Of a DNA stretch of 64,000 nucleotides, positions 1 through 8,521 are shown one piece after another (within the stretch, counting starts at the first letter, position 1; every line of letters starts with the position of its first letter). The notes under the pieces were generated by a model. The model had not been told where the DNA came from, made no database searches, and saw nothing but the letters and a program-made list of their open reading frames with translations. The position numbers and the translations under genes were made by a program. Source of the stretch: Nannocystis bainbridge (GTDB taxonomy: Bacteria > Myxococcota_A > Polyangia > Nannocystales > Nannocystaceae); assembly GCF_028368995.1 (NCBI RefSeq), contig NZ_JAQNDL010000002.1, positions 1,485,724 through 1,549,723 of the forward strand, in the 5' to 3' direction.

Positions 1-2
1 CC

Positions 3-365
3 ACGGCGATGATCGGCCTCTTTATCCTCATCGGCATCGCCGTCAACAACGGCATCATGCTGATCGACCGCGCCATCCAGCTGCGCGCCGTCGGCATGAC
101 CCGCGACCAGGCGCTCGCGGCCGCCGGCTCCGACCGCCTGCGCCCGATCTTGATGACCGCGGGTACGACGGTGCTCGGCCTGGTGCCGATGCTGATCCAC
201 CACCCCACACTCGCAGGCGTCTACTACCACGCCATCGCGCTGATCCTCGTCGGCGGACTGGCGTCGAGTACGGTCATGACGCTGGTCTTCCTGCCGGCCA
301 CGTACAGCTTGCTCGACGACCTGGCCCGCTCGGCCCGCTCGGTGTGGCGGCGCGTGGCCAGATGA
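3..365 (+). CDS. C-terminal end of an RND (AcrB/HAE1-type) efflux transporter permease, 5' partial
   Basis: Only the last ~120 residues are in the window; the reading frame is open back to the window edge. The visible part holds the conserved block after the eleventh membrane segments of RND pumps: GIAVNNGIMLIDRA, then RLRPILMTAGTT and a final hydrophobic stretch ending FLPATYSLL. In this family that region belongs to the inner-membrane proton-translocating half. Such pumps normally sit in an operon with a membrane-fusion protein, presumably upstream of the window. The end is basic (RSVWRRVAR) as expected for a cytoplasmic tail. Substrate cannot be told from this fragment. Confidence 0.88.
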   Translation, partial: TAMIGLFILIGIAVNNGIMLIDRAIQLRAVGMTRDQALAAAGSDRLRPILMTAGTTVLGLVPMLIHHPTLAGVYYHAIALILVGGLASSTVMTLVFLPATYSLLDDLARSARSVWRRVAR

Positions 366-448
366 GCGAACGCGAGACCGCGCCCTGCGTGTGACCGCCA
401 ACGTCCGCCGGCGCGCGAAAAGCCACCCCTGACCGCGGCTCCCGCGGG

Positions 449-1315
449 ATGATGGCCAGGTCCATGTCCGCCTCCAGCCCCGAACCCTCGCCCGAGCTGG
501 CCACGCTCCTCGCCGAGAACGCCGCGCTGCGCGAGCGCAACGAGCTGCTCACGGCCGTCATCCGCCACTGCCCAGCGGTGATCTTCGTCAAGGACACCGA
601 GGGTCGGCTGTTGGTGTGCAACCAGACCTACGAGCTGCTGACCGGGGCCGGGCCCGGGGGCCTGATCGGCAAGACCGACGCCGACATCTTCGGCCCCGAG
701 GCCGGGGCGCAGAACCGCAGCAACGACCTCCGGGTGTGCGAGAGCGGCGTGCCGCAGGAGGTCGAGGAGCTCATCCCGCAGAGCGACGGGGTCCACGTCT
801 ATCTCTCGGTCAAGTTCCCGATCTACGACGCCCGCGGCCAGCTGTGCGGCCTCGGCGGGATCGCCACCGACATCAGCGAGCGGCGCCGGGCCGAGGAGGA
901 GCGCAACGCGCTTCAGCAGGAGGTCATCGCCGTCCAGCGCTCGGTGCTCGCCGAGCTGTCGACCCCGATCGTGCCGATCGCCGACAACGTGATCGCGCTG
1001 CCCTTGATCGGCACCATCGACCGCGACCGCGGCCGCGCCATCATGGAGGCGCTGCTCGAGGGCGTGGCCGAGTACCGGGCCCGCGCGGCCATCCTCGACG
1101 TCACCGGCGTGCGCTCGATCGACGCCCAGATCGCCGCCGGTCTGCTGCAGGCGGTCCACGCGGCCCGCCTGCTCGGGACCCGCGTGATCGTCACCGGCAT
1201 CCGCCCGGAGGTCGCGCAGGCGATGGTCGGCCTCGACGCCGACTGGCGCAGCGTCGAGATCTTCGCCACCATGCGCGAGGCCGTCGCCTGGGCCCTCGGC
1301 CGCGCACGGCGCTGA
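449..1315 (+). CDS. PAS-STAS protein, RsbR-like stressosome/anti-sigma antagonist family
   Basis: Residues ~30-150 form a PAS domain (CPAVIFVKDTEGRLLVCNQ ... GGIATDISERRRAEE) and residues ~165-285 a STAS domain with the RsbR signature AILDVTGVRSID and TGIRPEVAQAM. In RsbR-type proteins two threonines of the STAS domain are phosphorylated by RsbT-like kinases. Here the second (T249, in VTGIRP) is kept but the first is replaced by alanine (A226, in SIDAQIA). No partner kinase gene is adjacent; the neighbours are a transporter and a lipoprotein. Several in-frame ATGs lie at 449, 452 and 464, so the exact start is uncertain by a few codons. Likely a cytoplasmic sensor whose PAS domain binds a ligand or cofactor. 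Confidence 0.85.
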   Translation: MMARSMSASSPEPSPELATLLAENAALRERNELLTAVIRHCPAVIFVKDTEGRLLVCNQTYELLTGAGPGGLIGKTDADIFGPEAGAQNRSNDLRVCESGVPQEVEELIPQSDGVHVYLSVKFPIYDARGQLCGLGGIATDISERRRAEEERNALQQEVIAVQRSVLAELSTPIVPIADNVIALPLIGTIDRDRGRAIMEALLEGVAEYRARAAILDVTGVRSIDAQIAAGLLQAVHAARLLGTRVIVTGIRPEVAQAMVGLDADWRSVEIFATMREAVAWALGRARR

Positions 1316-1324
1316 CGACGATGG

Positions 1325-1488
1325 CATGTCCCGAAGGCCATGCTCTTCGGGACATGTACTGCAGGACATGAGCATTGCGCCATGCCCTGAAGCACATGCG
1401 TTCGAGGCCATGCTCCCGAGAACATGTGCATCGAGACATGTCCATGAGGACATGGCCTGATGGCCATGCCCTGAGGGACATGCCACGC
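1325..1488. repeat. 14-bp periodic CATG repeat array 1
   Basis: Twelve CATG tetranucleotides begin at 1325, 1339, 1353, 1367, 1381, 1395, 1409, 1423, 1437, 1451, 1465 and 1479, exactly 14 bp apart, separated by variable 10-bp spacers. Many neighbouring units pair as small palindromes of the type CATGTCC-N4-GGACATG, for example around 1437-1454. The array fills the gap between two convergent genes, beginning 10 bp after the stop at 1315 and ending next to the stop at 1492. Open frames through it are low-complexity by-products (14 bp times 3 gives a 14-residue peptide period). Role unknown; terminator-like or mRNA 3'-end structure is an inference from location. Confidence 0.9.
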
Positions 1489-1491
1489 ACC

Positions 1492-3402
1492 TCAGTCGCG
1501 CGCGCGCGAGCGGGTGAACAGCCCGCCGAGGCCGAGCAGCAGCGACAGCCCGCCCACCGCCAGACCTGTCCCATAGGCCAGGCGCGAGCGGAGCTCGGCC
1601 GCGGCCGTCTCCGGGCGCTCGACGCTGGCGGTCAGGCGCGCCTGCAGCTGCGGGTCTTCGGGCGCCAGCTCGGCCGCGGTCGCCAGCAGCATGCGCCGGC
1701 CGTCCTCGGTGGCGGCCAGGTCGGCCTCGGCCAGCAGCGCCTGGACCCGCAGCGCGTCGGCGCGGCCCGGATCGGCCTCGTCGAGCAGCGCCGCGCTCTT
1801 GCGCCACAGGCGAGCGCCCTGCGCCAGATCGCCGGCGGCGGCGGCCTCGCTGGCGGCCTGCTCGTAGGTCGGCACCAGCTCGGCGCGGGCGCTGAGCTGC
1901 GGATCGTCGGCGAGCAGGCGATCGAGGATCGCGATCGCGGCCGCGCGATCGGGCTCGCCGAGCGCCGCCGCGATCTCGGCCCGCTCGCGCTCGCGGCGGC
2001 CGTCGTCGAGCCGCTCGAAATACGCCCGCGCCAGCCGCTCCGGCTGGGCCTCGCACACCCCGGCGAACACGCTGTCCTTCGGCGCCGAGCGGCAGTCGGG
2101 TTCGGCCAGCTCGGGCTGATGGCTGGCGATCCGACTCATGATCGCGATCCGGGCCAGGTCGCGGTACGTCAGCTGCGCCGCCGACTCGCCGGTGCCGCCG
2201 CCGACGAAGCGCAGCAGCTTGCGCTCGGCCCGCGGCGCCGGCCCGGTCACGAACGCCAGGAACGCCTCGCGCGCGGCCTCACGCACCCGCGGGATCGCGG
2301 CGTCGACGAAATCGAGCAGCGGCCCGGCCGCGTCGCCCGGGCGGACCACGGCGTAGGCCGCGATCAGATCGGCGAGCCGCGCCGGATCGTCGCCGACCGC
2401 CTGCAGCGCCTTGCGCGGGTGGGCCCGGTCCATGCGGTCGACCTGGTAGCCGGCGTACTCCGCCGTGCGATAGGCGACCGAGTCCTTCACCACCTGCGCC
2501 TCGCCCTCGTCGGCGGGCAGGGGCGGGCGGACCGAGCGCCGCAGCAGCCCGGGCAGCGCCGGATCGCCGAGGCGGCGGATCGCTCGCCCGACCTCGTCGC
2601 GGAACGTGCTCTCGTGCAGGTACGCGGCCGCCAGCAGCGCCTCGACGACCTCGTCGGTGTGCGCCGGCACGGCCCCGATCGAGGCCGCCGCGCGCAGCAG
2701 CGCCGCCTGGATCACGCAGTCGCGGTAGATCGGCCGCAGCACCTTCGACACCTGGCGCGACGGCAGGGCCAGCAGGTCGGTGAACCAGTCCTCCGACAGC
2801 TTGATCCCTTGGTGGCCGTGGGCCTTCTTCCACGCCAGCTCGAAGTGCCCGTAGCGGTTCGGCACGTCGCCGCCGATCACAGCCAGCAGCGCTTTGTAGT
2901 CGGCCTTGCGGGCGCTGCGCGGCGCCAGCAGCTCGGCCCGGACCGCCGGCCACAGCTCCGGGGGCGCCGCCGCCAGCGCTCGCGCCAGCGGCCCGAGGTC
3001 GCGGTGCGGCCCGTCGCGCATCGCCGCGATCAGCCCCGCGAGCTCGTCCGCGGCCGTCGGCGGCGCGACCGGCTGGCCTTCGATACCTGGCGCATCGACC
3101 CTGTCGGAAGGTTCCTGTTCTTCGGGACCTGTCCCTTCGGACTCGCGCGGCGGCCCGGTCTTGGCCTTGGCCTTGCGCTTCGCCGGGCGGGCGGGCTCGG
3201 CGTCGTCGGCGGGCAGCTCCGCGACCGCGGCGTCGAGCTCGCGGTCGCCCAGGGCCGCGGCCTGGGCGAACCAGAGCTCGTAGCGGTCGGCCCAGGCCTG
3301 GGCCTGCAGCGTGTCGGCCGACGAGCGGGTCAGGACCACGACCTGCGGCTCACCGGCGCAGGCGGCGACCAGGGTCGAAAGGAGCAGGGCGCGCCGTGGC
3401 AT
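1492..3402 (-). CDS. Large hypothetical lipoprotein with helical (HEAT/TPR-like) repeats and C-terminal TM
   Basis: 636 residues. The N-terminus is a short lipoprotein signal with lipobox VAAC (MPRRALLLSTLVAACAG). An acidic, low-complexity spacer follows (~60-110), then a long alpha-helical region rich in Ala/Leu/Arg that resembles HEAT repeats (~115-420) and TPR-like helices (~440-590). A hydrophobic segment near the C-terminus (LAVGGLSLLLGLGGLF) is followed by RSRARD. Probably envelope-associated. No catalytic motif is seen. The spacer region carries a three-unit 14-bp periodic CCTG repeat (near 3104-3136) akin to the intergenic CATG arrays, in frame because three units are 42 bp. Confidence 0.75.
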   Translation of the reverse strand: MPRRALLLSTLVAACAGEPQVVVLTRSSADTLQAQAWADRYELWFAQAAALGDRELDAAVAELPADDAEPARPAKRKAKAKTGPPRESEGTGPEEQEPSDRVDAPGIEGQPVAPPTAADELAGLIAAMRDGPHRDLGPLARALAAAPPELWPAVRAELLAPRSARKADYKALLAVIGGDVPNRYGHFELAWKKAHGHQGIKLSEDWFTDLLALPSRQVSKVLRPIYRDCVIQAALLRAAASIGAVPAHTDEVVEALLAAAYLHESTFRDEVGRAIRRLGDPALPGLLRRSVRPPLPADEGEAQVVKDSVAYRTAEYAGYQVDRMDRAHPRKALQAVGDDPARLADLIAAYAVVRPGDAAGPLLDFVDAAIPRVREAAREAFLAFVTGPAPRAERKLLRFVGGGTGESAAQLTYRDLARIAIMSRIASHQPELAEPDCRSAPKDSVFAGVCEAQPERLARAYFERLDDGRRERERAEIAAALGEPDRAAAIAILDRLLADDPQLSARAELVPTYEQAASEAAAAGDLAQGARLWRKSAALLDEADPGRADALRVQALLAEADLAATEDGRRMLLATAAELAPEDPQLQARLTASVERPETAAAELRSRLAYGTGLAVGGLSLLLGLGGLFTRSRARD

Positions 3403-3459
3403 GCGGCCTGGGTACCAAGGGCAGGGGAGATCCCCAAATTAGTCACGCCTGCCCGCGGC

Positions 3460-3834
3460 TCAGTGGAGCCGGTCTTCGGGGACAGGTGCGCCGATCTCGG
3501 GCACGAAGCGGAGGAAGCGCAGACCGGCGCCGCTGAGGGCGCGCAGGCCGTCGCTGCCGGCGTACTGGAGATAGTAGTGGTTCTGAATGCGCGCGATCGC
3601 ACAGATCGCGGCTTCGTCGCCCGGCATTTGGAAGCGGATGATCACCTTCGTCCGCAGCGGCAGCGGCTCGGGCATCTCGATGAACATGCCGGACTCCGAG
3701 ATGTTGCGGGCGACGCACCACTGCTCCCCCACCTCCTCCGAGAAGACCAGCACGGGGAAAACTTTGTCGATCCGCGAAGAGCCACGGCGATCCTGGGCGA
3801 CACGCATGATCAGAGCATCGCCGGGTCGGTGCAT
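3460..3834 (-). CDS. PilZ-domain protein (single-domain c-di-GMP effector family)
   Basis: About 124 residues if translation starts at MHRPGDAL (3834); an alternative start is at 3807. The sequence RRGSSRIDKVFPVLVF is the PilZ RxxxR-type entry, followed by CVARNISESGMFIEM, which matches the PilZ (D/N)xSxxG motif, and then PLPLRTKVIIRFQMPG. PilZ domains bind cyclic di-GMP in the cytoplasm and control motility, exopolysaccharide or gene expression. Here the second-motif aspartate is an asparagine (RNIS), a substitution common in myxobacterial PilZ proteins, so c-di-GMP binding is not certain. It is divergent from era across a ~150-bp spacer. The open frame extends upstream to 4140 but overlaps era, so it was shortened. 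Confidence 0.82.
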   Translation of the reverse strand: MHRPGDALIMRVAQDRRGSSRIDKVFPVLVFSEEVGEQWCVARNISESGMFIEMPEPLPLRTKVIIRFQMPGDEAAICAIARIQNHYYLQYAGSDGLRALSGAGLRFLRFVPEIGAPVPEDRLH

Positions 3835-3985
3835 GAACACAAATATCCTACATGTGCGCCAGGGTGAGTCAATAAATACGGTGCTGGAGTGTGCTTTCTG
3901 CGCGCGTGCGCGAGGTCTGGCTGGCGGACGCCCCGCGCGCTTGATTCGGCCTGCGCCATCCCCCATAAAGCCCGGACTTTTGGCC

Positions 3986-4963
3986 ATGGAAACCGATCCC
4001 ACGCCGGAGCAGCGCGACGATGTGTCCTTTCGGGCAGGTACCGTCGCGCTGTGCGGGCGGCCCAACGTCGGCAAGTCGACCCTCCTGAACGCCCTCGTGG
4101 GCAGCGACCTGGCGGTCGCTACCCGGTTCCCGCAGACCACCCGCGAGCGCTTGCTGGGCGTGTGGTCGGAGGACGGGTTTCAGGCCGTGCTGGTCGACAC
4201 CCCCGGCATCCACCGCGCCAAGTCGGCGCTCAACAAATTCATGGTCGACGAGGCGCTGCGCGGGGCGAAGGCGGTCGACCTGGTGCTGATGCTCGCCGAG
4301 GCGCCGCTGCTCGCCGACACCGCCGCCGCCGAGGAGTGGGAGCCGGGCCCGTCGGCCGCCGCCGCGCTCGCCTCGCTCGCCACCGCCGGGCGGCCGATCG
4401 CGCTGGTGCTCACCAAGTGCGACCGCATCGAGGACAAGGGGCTGCTGCTGCCGATCCTCCACAAGTGGTCGACGCTGCACCCCTTCACCGCGCTCATCCC
4501 GATCAGCGCCACCGCCGGCGAGGGCCTGAAGCAGCTGCGCGACCACGTCGTCGCCGCTCTTCCGGTCGCCGAACCGCTGTTCCCCGAGGATCAGCTGAGC
4601 GACCGCGCGATCCGCTGGCACGCCGGCGAGCGCGTGCGCGCGGCCCTGTTCGACCACCTGCGCGACGAGCTGCCGTACTGCTGCGCCGTCACCGTCGAGT
4701 CCTTCAAGGAGCAGCGCAAGCCGCCCCGGGACATCGTCCACGCCAGCGTCCACGTCGAGCGCGACAGCCAGAAGCCGATGGTCATCGGCCGCGGCGCCGA
4801 GACGATCAAGGCCATCTCGATGTCGGCCCGGCGGGCGATCGCCGAGCTGACCGGACGGCCATGTGAACTCTACCTCGAGGTCAAGGTGACCCCGAATTGG
4901 ACCCGCGACCCGGCGCTGATGCAGCGCCTCGGCCTGCACGTGCCCGTGGGGGGCCTGTCATGA
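3986..4963 (+). CDS. era: GTPase Era, ribosome (30S) assembly factor
   Basis: 325 residues starting METDPTPEQ. The GTPase domain has G1 GRPNVGKST, the Era switch region PQTTRERLLGV, G3 DTPGI and G5 ISATAGEG. G4 is TKCD rather than the usual NKxD, a conservative variant. The C-terminal KH domain is seen as VIGRGAETIKAISMSARRAI, which in Era binds the 3' end of 16S rRNA. The length fits the family (about 300). Its stop overlaps the start of der in an ATGA arrangement, so the two ribosome-assembly GTPases are translationally coupled. The longer open frame upstream overlaps the PilZ gene and lacks conservation, so the 3986 start was chosen. Confidence 0.95.
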   Translation: METDPTPEQRDDVSFRAGTVALCGRPNVGKSTLLNALVGSDLAVATRFPQTTRERLLGVWSEDGFQAVLVDTPGIHRAKSALNKFMVDEALRGAKAVDLVLMLAEAPLLADTAAAEEWEPGPSAAAALASLATAGRPIALVLTKCDRIEDKGLLLPILHKWSTLHPFTALIPISATAGEGLKQLRDHVVAALPVAEPLFPEDQLSDRAIRWHAGERVRAALFDHLRDELPYCCAVTVESFKEQRKPPRDIVHASVHVERDSQKPMVIGRGAETIKAISMSARRAIAELTGRPCELYLEVKVTPNWTRDPALMQRLGLHVPVGGLS

Positions 4964-6432
4964 GCGAGCACGACGACGATCTGGCCGAAGAGCCAGGCGA
5001 AGACATCTCCGAGGACGGCCCGGCGCCGAGCGCCGACGTCAACCGTCGCACCAGCGTGGTAGCGATCGTCGGCCGCCCGAACGTCGGCAAGTCGACCCTC
5101 TTCAACCGCCTGATCGGCTCGCGTCGGGCGATCGTCGAGGATCGCCCGGGCGTCACCCGCGACCGCCTCTACGGCGTCGTCACCCACGACGGCAAGAGCT
5201 ACGTGATCGTCGACACCGGCGGCCTCGACTTCGAGGACGAGTCGCTCGGCAGCCAGATCCGCGTCCAGGCCGAGATCGCGATCGAAGAGAGCGACCTGAT
5301 CCTGTTCGTCGTCGACGCCTTCGACGGCATCATGGCCGACGACCGCGACATCGCCGACATCCTGCGCCGCTCGGGCCGGCCGGTGCTGGTGGTCGTCAAC
5401 AAGTGCGACAACCCCGAGCGCGAGCTCGCGGCCCAGGCCGCGCACGAGCTCGGCTTCCCGATCCTCGCCGTGTCCGCGGCGCACGGTCGCAACGCCGCCG
5501 AGCTGCACGATCACGTGCTCGGGCAGGTCCAGCAGCCCGCGCTCGAAGGCGTGCTCGCCAACACCCTCGAGGGCACCCGCGTCGCCTTCATGGGCCGCCC
5601 CAACGCCGGCAAGTCGAGCCTCATCAACGCGCTGCTCCGCGAGCCGCGGGTGATCGTCAACGCCGAGGCGGGCACCACCCGCGACCCGATCGACCTGCCG
5701 TTCGAGTTCAACAAGCAGCCGATCGTCCTCATCGACACCGCGGGGCTGCGGCGGCGCAAGCAGATCGAGCGGGCCATGGAGAAGCTGGCCGCGATCAAGG
5801 CGATCCGGACGATGGAGCGGACCCAGGTGGTCGCGCTCATCGTCGACGCCACCATGGGCGTCACCGACCAGGACCAGCGGCTGGCCCGCATGGCCCACGA
5901 GCGCGGCAAGGGCGTCGTCGTCTGCCTCAACAAGTGGGATCTCGTCGCGCGCGACAAAAAAGCCGCGCACGCCGTGCAGGTCCAGGCCGAAGAGGAACTG
6001 CAGTTCCTCGAGAAGCCCTACATCATCAAGACCTCGATCACCGGCGCCGGGCGCGACCGGGGGCAGGGCCACGCCCGCGGCCTCGGCGAGCTGATGGAGG
6101 CGTGCCTGCTCACCGCGCGCGCGCTCGGCAAGCACATCTCGACCGCGGATCTCAACGCCGAGCTCGCAGCCGCGGTCGCCGAGCACTCGCCGCCGATGTT
6201 CGGGCCCAAGCCGGTAAAACTGTTGTTCGCTACCCAGGCCGAGAGCGATCCCCCGCTGATCGTCATCTCTGCCAACCACGGACGCTGTCTTCCGGCGTCC
6301 TACGAGCGCTACTTGCTGCGTCGCTTTCGGACTCGCTGGAACCTGCGCGGCATCCCCGTGCGGCTCGTCGTGCGCGCCCGTGGCCGCACCAACAGCGAGC
6401 GGGGCCGGGGCGCGAACAAGTCGGCCGAGTGA
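4960..6432 (+). CDS. der: GTPase Der (EngA), 50S ribosome assembly factor with two G domains
   Basis: 490 residues. Two GTPase domains are visible in tandem: domain 1 with GRPNVGKSTLFNRL, DTGGLDFE and NKCD; domain 2 with GRPNAGKSSLINAL, DTAGLRRRK and NKWD. The C-terminal KH-like domain ends RWNLRGIPVRLVVRARGRTN. Der is normally about 440-490 residues; the acidic N-terminal extension (residues 1-30) accounts for the upper size. The start ATG overlaps the era stop by 4 bp (ATGA). The segment after the second G domain (GAGRDRGQGHARGLGELMEA) is slightly longer than usual. A GC-rich hairpin directly follows the stop. Confidence 0.96.
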   Translation: MSEHDDDLAEEPGEDISEDGPAPSADVNRRTSVVAIVGRPNVGKSTLFNRLIGSRRAIVEDRPGVTRDRLYGVVTHDGKSYVIVDTGGLDFEDESLGSQIRVQAEIAIEESDLILFVVDAFDGIMADDRDIADILRRSGRPVLVVVNKCDNPERELAAQAAHELGFPILAVSAAHGRNAAELHDHVLGQVQQPALEGVLANTLEGTRVAFMGRPNAGKSSLINALLREPRVIVNAEAGTTRDPIDLPFEFNKQPIVLIDTAGLRRRKQIERAMEKLAAIKAIRTMERTQVVALIVDATMGVTDQDQRLARMAHERGKGVVVCLNKWDLVARDKKAAHAVQVQAEEELQFLEKPYIIKTSITGAGRDRGQGHARGLGELMEACLLTARALGKHISTADLNAELAAAVAEHSPPMFGPKPVKLLFATQAESDPPLIVISANHGRCLPASYERYLLRRFRTRWNLRGIPVRLVVRARGRTNSERGRGANKSAE

Positions 6433-6436
6433 TTGG

Positions 6437-6460
6437 CGGCGCCTCGCCGCGGAGGCGCCG
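6437..6460 (+). terminator. Hairpin after der
   Basis: A 9-bp stem, CGGCGCCTC at 6437-6445 paired with GAGGCGCCG at 6452-6460, begins 5 bp after the der stop. There is no clear U-tract, so termination is likely but not proven. Confidence 0.5.
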
Positions 6461-6640
6461 TCTCAAATGGATGACGGTCGAACCCGGATGTGAGGGAGCG
6501 CCGGGCGCTCGCGCGCCACTGCGCAGCCGAGCGCGGCCCCAGCGCTCCTGACATCTGGAGTGTTCGCGGACTTTACAAGCCGGGGCCACCTTTGCGATGG
6601 TAGGGCACACCGCCCACTCCGGCCTCCCTGGAGAACCTTC

Positions 6641-8311
6641 ATGTCGCGCGTTACTTCCCTGAGTCGCTTCTCGCTCACCGCCGGCGCTGCCCTGGCGCTC
6701 ACCGCCTGCCTCGAGCACCCGATCAAGAAGGTGCTCTACGACAAGAGCTCCGAGGCGCAAGAGAACGTCGCCATCGCGATCAACAAGGACGTCGACATCC
6801 TCTTCGTCATCGACAACTCCGGGTCGATGGCCGATGAGCAGGCCCTCCTCGCCAAGAACTTCGCCGCGTTCATCAACGTGCTCGAGGCCGAGGACGTGAA
6901 CGCGAACTACCGCATCGGCATCACGACCACCGACAGCGGCAACCCGCGCTGTCCGGCGGCCCAGACCACCCCCGAGGGCGGCAAGCTGGTGTTGTCGAGC
7001 TGCCTCGGCCGCGTGGATCTCGGCGACTTCTCGTTCGACATGGACGACTACGCCTACGCCTGCACGGACGTCTGCAACCTCACCGACGATCAACTGCAGA
7101 TCAAGCCCACCGAGACGGCGTACTCGAACGGTGAGAAGGCCCCGCGCAACTGGATCGAGCGCATCGAGACGGTCACCAACCTCCCCGACGACGTTACGAC
7201 CGTGCAAGCGTTCCAGTGCTTCGGTCCGCAGGGCGTGTCGGGCTGCGGCTTCGAGCAGCACCTCGAGTCGATGTACAGGGCGCTGGCGCTGGCCGGCCAG
7301 GAGTCGTCGGGGAGCAACTACGGCTTCATCCGCGACACCGCGATCCTCTCGATCGTGTTCATCACGGACGAGGTCGACTGCTCGCACAACGACAAGTTCA
7401 AAGAGATCTTCACGACCAACAAGCAGTTCTGGGAGGACCCGGATCGCCCCGACGCCACCAGCGCCGTGTGCTTCAACGCCGGCGTGAAGTGCGACGGCGC
7501 AGGCCCGACCTTCGCCCGCTGTGAGTCGGCCAACTACGGCATCGACGGTTCGGTCGACGTCGCCGACGCCGACGCCGTGCTGCAGCCGCTGTCGAAGTAC
7601 ATCAACTTCGTCCAGAACCTCGAGACCCAGAAGCAGACCTTCGACCTCAACCAGGAGGTCCTGGTCGCGCTGATCGCCGGCGTGCCGCCCGGCTACGAGG
7701 ACGGCGACAAGGACATCGTCTACGAGGACGATCCCGACCCGGACCAGCAGGATCTTTTCGGCATCGGCAAGGGCTGCACCCTGCCGAACATGATGGATCC
7801 GGACGCCCCGCAGACGGCTCTCCCGCCGGTGCGCGAGCGCGAGTTCGCCGAGGCGTTCCAGGTCGGCGACGATCGCAACCTGTTCTCGATCTGCCAGGAC
7901 GACTACTCCGGCGCGCTCAAGGCGATCGCGAACAAGATCCGCGACCAGATCAAGCCGGCGTGCATGACCAAGTGCGTCAAGGACGTCGATCCCTCGGATG
8001 CGATCCTGCAGCCGAACTGCCAGATCTTCGAGGACAACCTCGCGGCCATGACTCGCAACGAGATCCAGCCGTGCGAGGAAGTCGCGGGCGAGTGGATCGC
8101 CCCGGCCGGTGAGACCGCGTGCTTCGCCGAGCTCATCGACCCGGGCACCGAGACCCCGAGCGAGATCGACAACATGTCGGAGGAGTGCGTGCTCGAGGGC
8201 TACAACCTCGAGTTCCTGCTCATCCGCACCGGCGCCGCTGCGGCCGGCACGACCATCTCGGCCGCGTGCGAGCTGTCGCCGAACCCGGGCAACGACTGCC
8301 CGATGCTCTGA
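6641..8311 (+). CDS. vWA-domain lipoprotein (first of a tandem pair)
   Basis: 556 residues. The start at 6641 has GGAG ~8 bp upstream and gives a lipoprotein signal with lipobox LTAC (ALALTACLEHP). A von Willebrand factor A domain begins near residue 45 with the MIDAS motif DNSGSMADEQ (DxSxS), giving metal-dependent ligand binding in this fold. Many cysteines in the second half (for example CMTKCVKDVD) suggest a disulphide-stabilised, surface-exposed protein. The neighbouring gene at 8522 has exactly the same length and very similar sequence throughout, so the two arose by duplication. Function unknown; surface adhesion or protein complex assembly is plausible. Confidence 0.85.
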   Translation: MSRVTSLSRFSLTAGAALALTACLEHPIKKVLYDKSSEAQENVAIAINKDVDILFVIDNSGSMADEQALLAKNFAAFINVLEAEDVNANYRIGITTTDSGNPRCPAAQTTPEGGKLVLSSCLGRVDLGDFSFDMDDYAYACTDVCNLTDDQLQIKPTETAYSNGEKAPRNWIERIETVTNLPDDVTTVQAFQCFGPQGVSGCGFEQHLESMYRALALAGQESSGSNYGFIRDTAILSIVFITDEVDCSHNDKFKEIFTTNKQFWEDPDRPDATSAVCFNAGVKCDGAGPTFARCESANYGIDGSVDVADADAVLQPLSKYINFVQNLETQKQTFDLNQEVLVALIAGVPPGYEDGDKDIVYEDDPDPDQQDLFGIGKGCTLPNMMDPDAPQTALPPVREREFAEAFQVGDDRNLFSICQDDYSGALKAIANKIRDQIKPACMTKCVKDVDPSDAILQPNCQIFEDNLAAMTRNEIQPCEEVAGEWIAPAGETACFAELIDPGTETPSEIDNMSEECVLEGYNLEFLLIRTGAAAAGTTISAACELSPNPGNDCPML

Positions 8312-8330
8312 GCCTGGTTCGCTCGACGTG

Positions 8331-8363
8331 AAGGCGCTCCCGCCGCGAGGCGAGGGGCGCCTT
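8331..8363 (+). terminator. Intrinsic terminator-like hairpin after first vWA gene
   Basis: AAGGCGCTCC at 8331-8340 pairs with GGGGCGCCTT at 8354-8363 with minor mismatch, followed by TTCGCTTT. It lies 20 bp after the stop codon. Confidence 0.6.
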
Positions 8364-8521
8364 TCGCTTTGGGTCCGCGCCGCGCGGTCGGCGTGCCAAC
8401 TCGGTTGGCGAACCACTCGCAACGGCGCAACCCCGTTGCGGCGGTCTCCCGTCTCAACGACGCGAGATGTCAGCGTTTTCCTGCTGGCCTGCGAGGCGCA
8501 TGGACCCCGGCGGAGGTCCCG

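Noticed and set aside
1375..3867. An 830-codon plus-strand frame across the lipoprotein gene
   Set aside because: It is Arg/Gly/Ala-rich, without motifs, and overlaps the better-supported minus-strand lipoprotein and PilZ genes.
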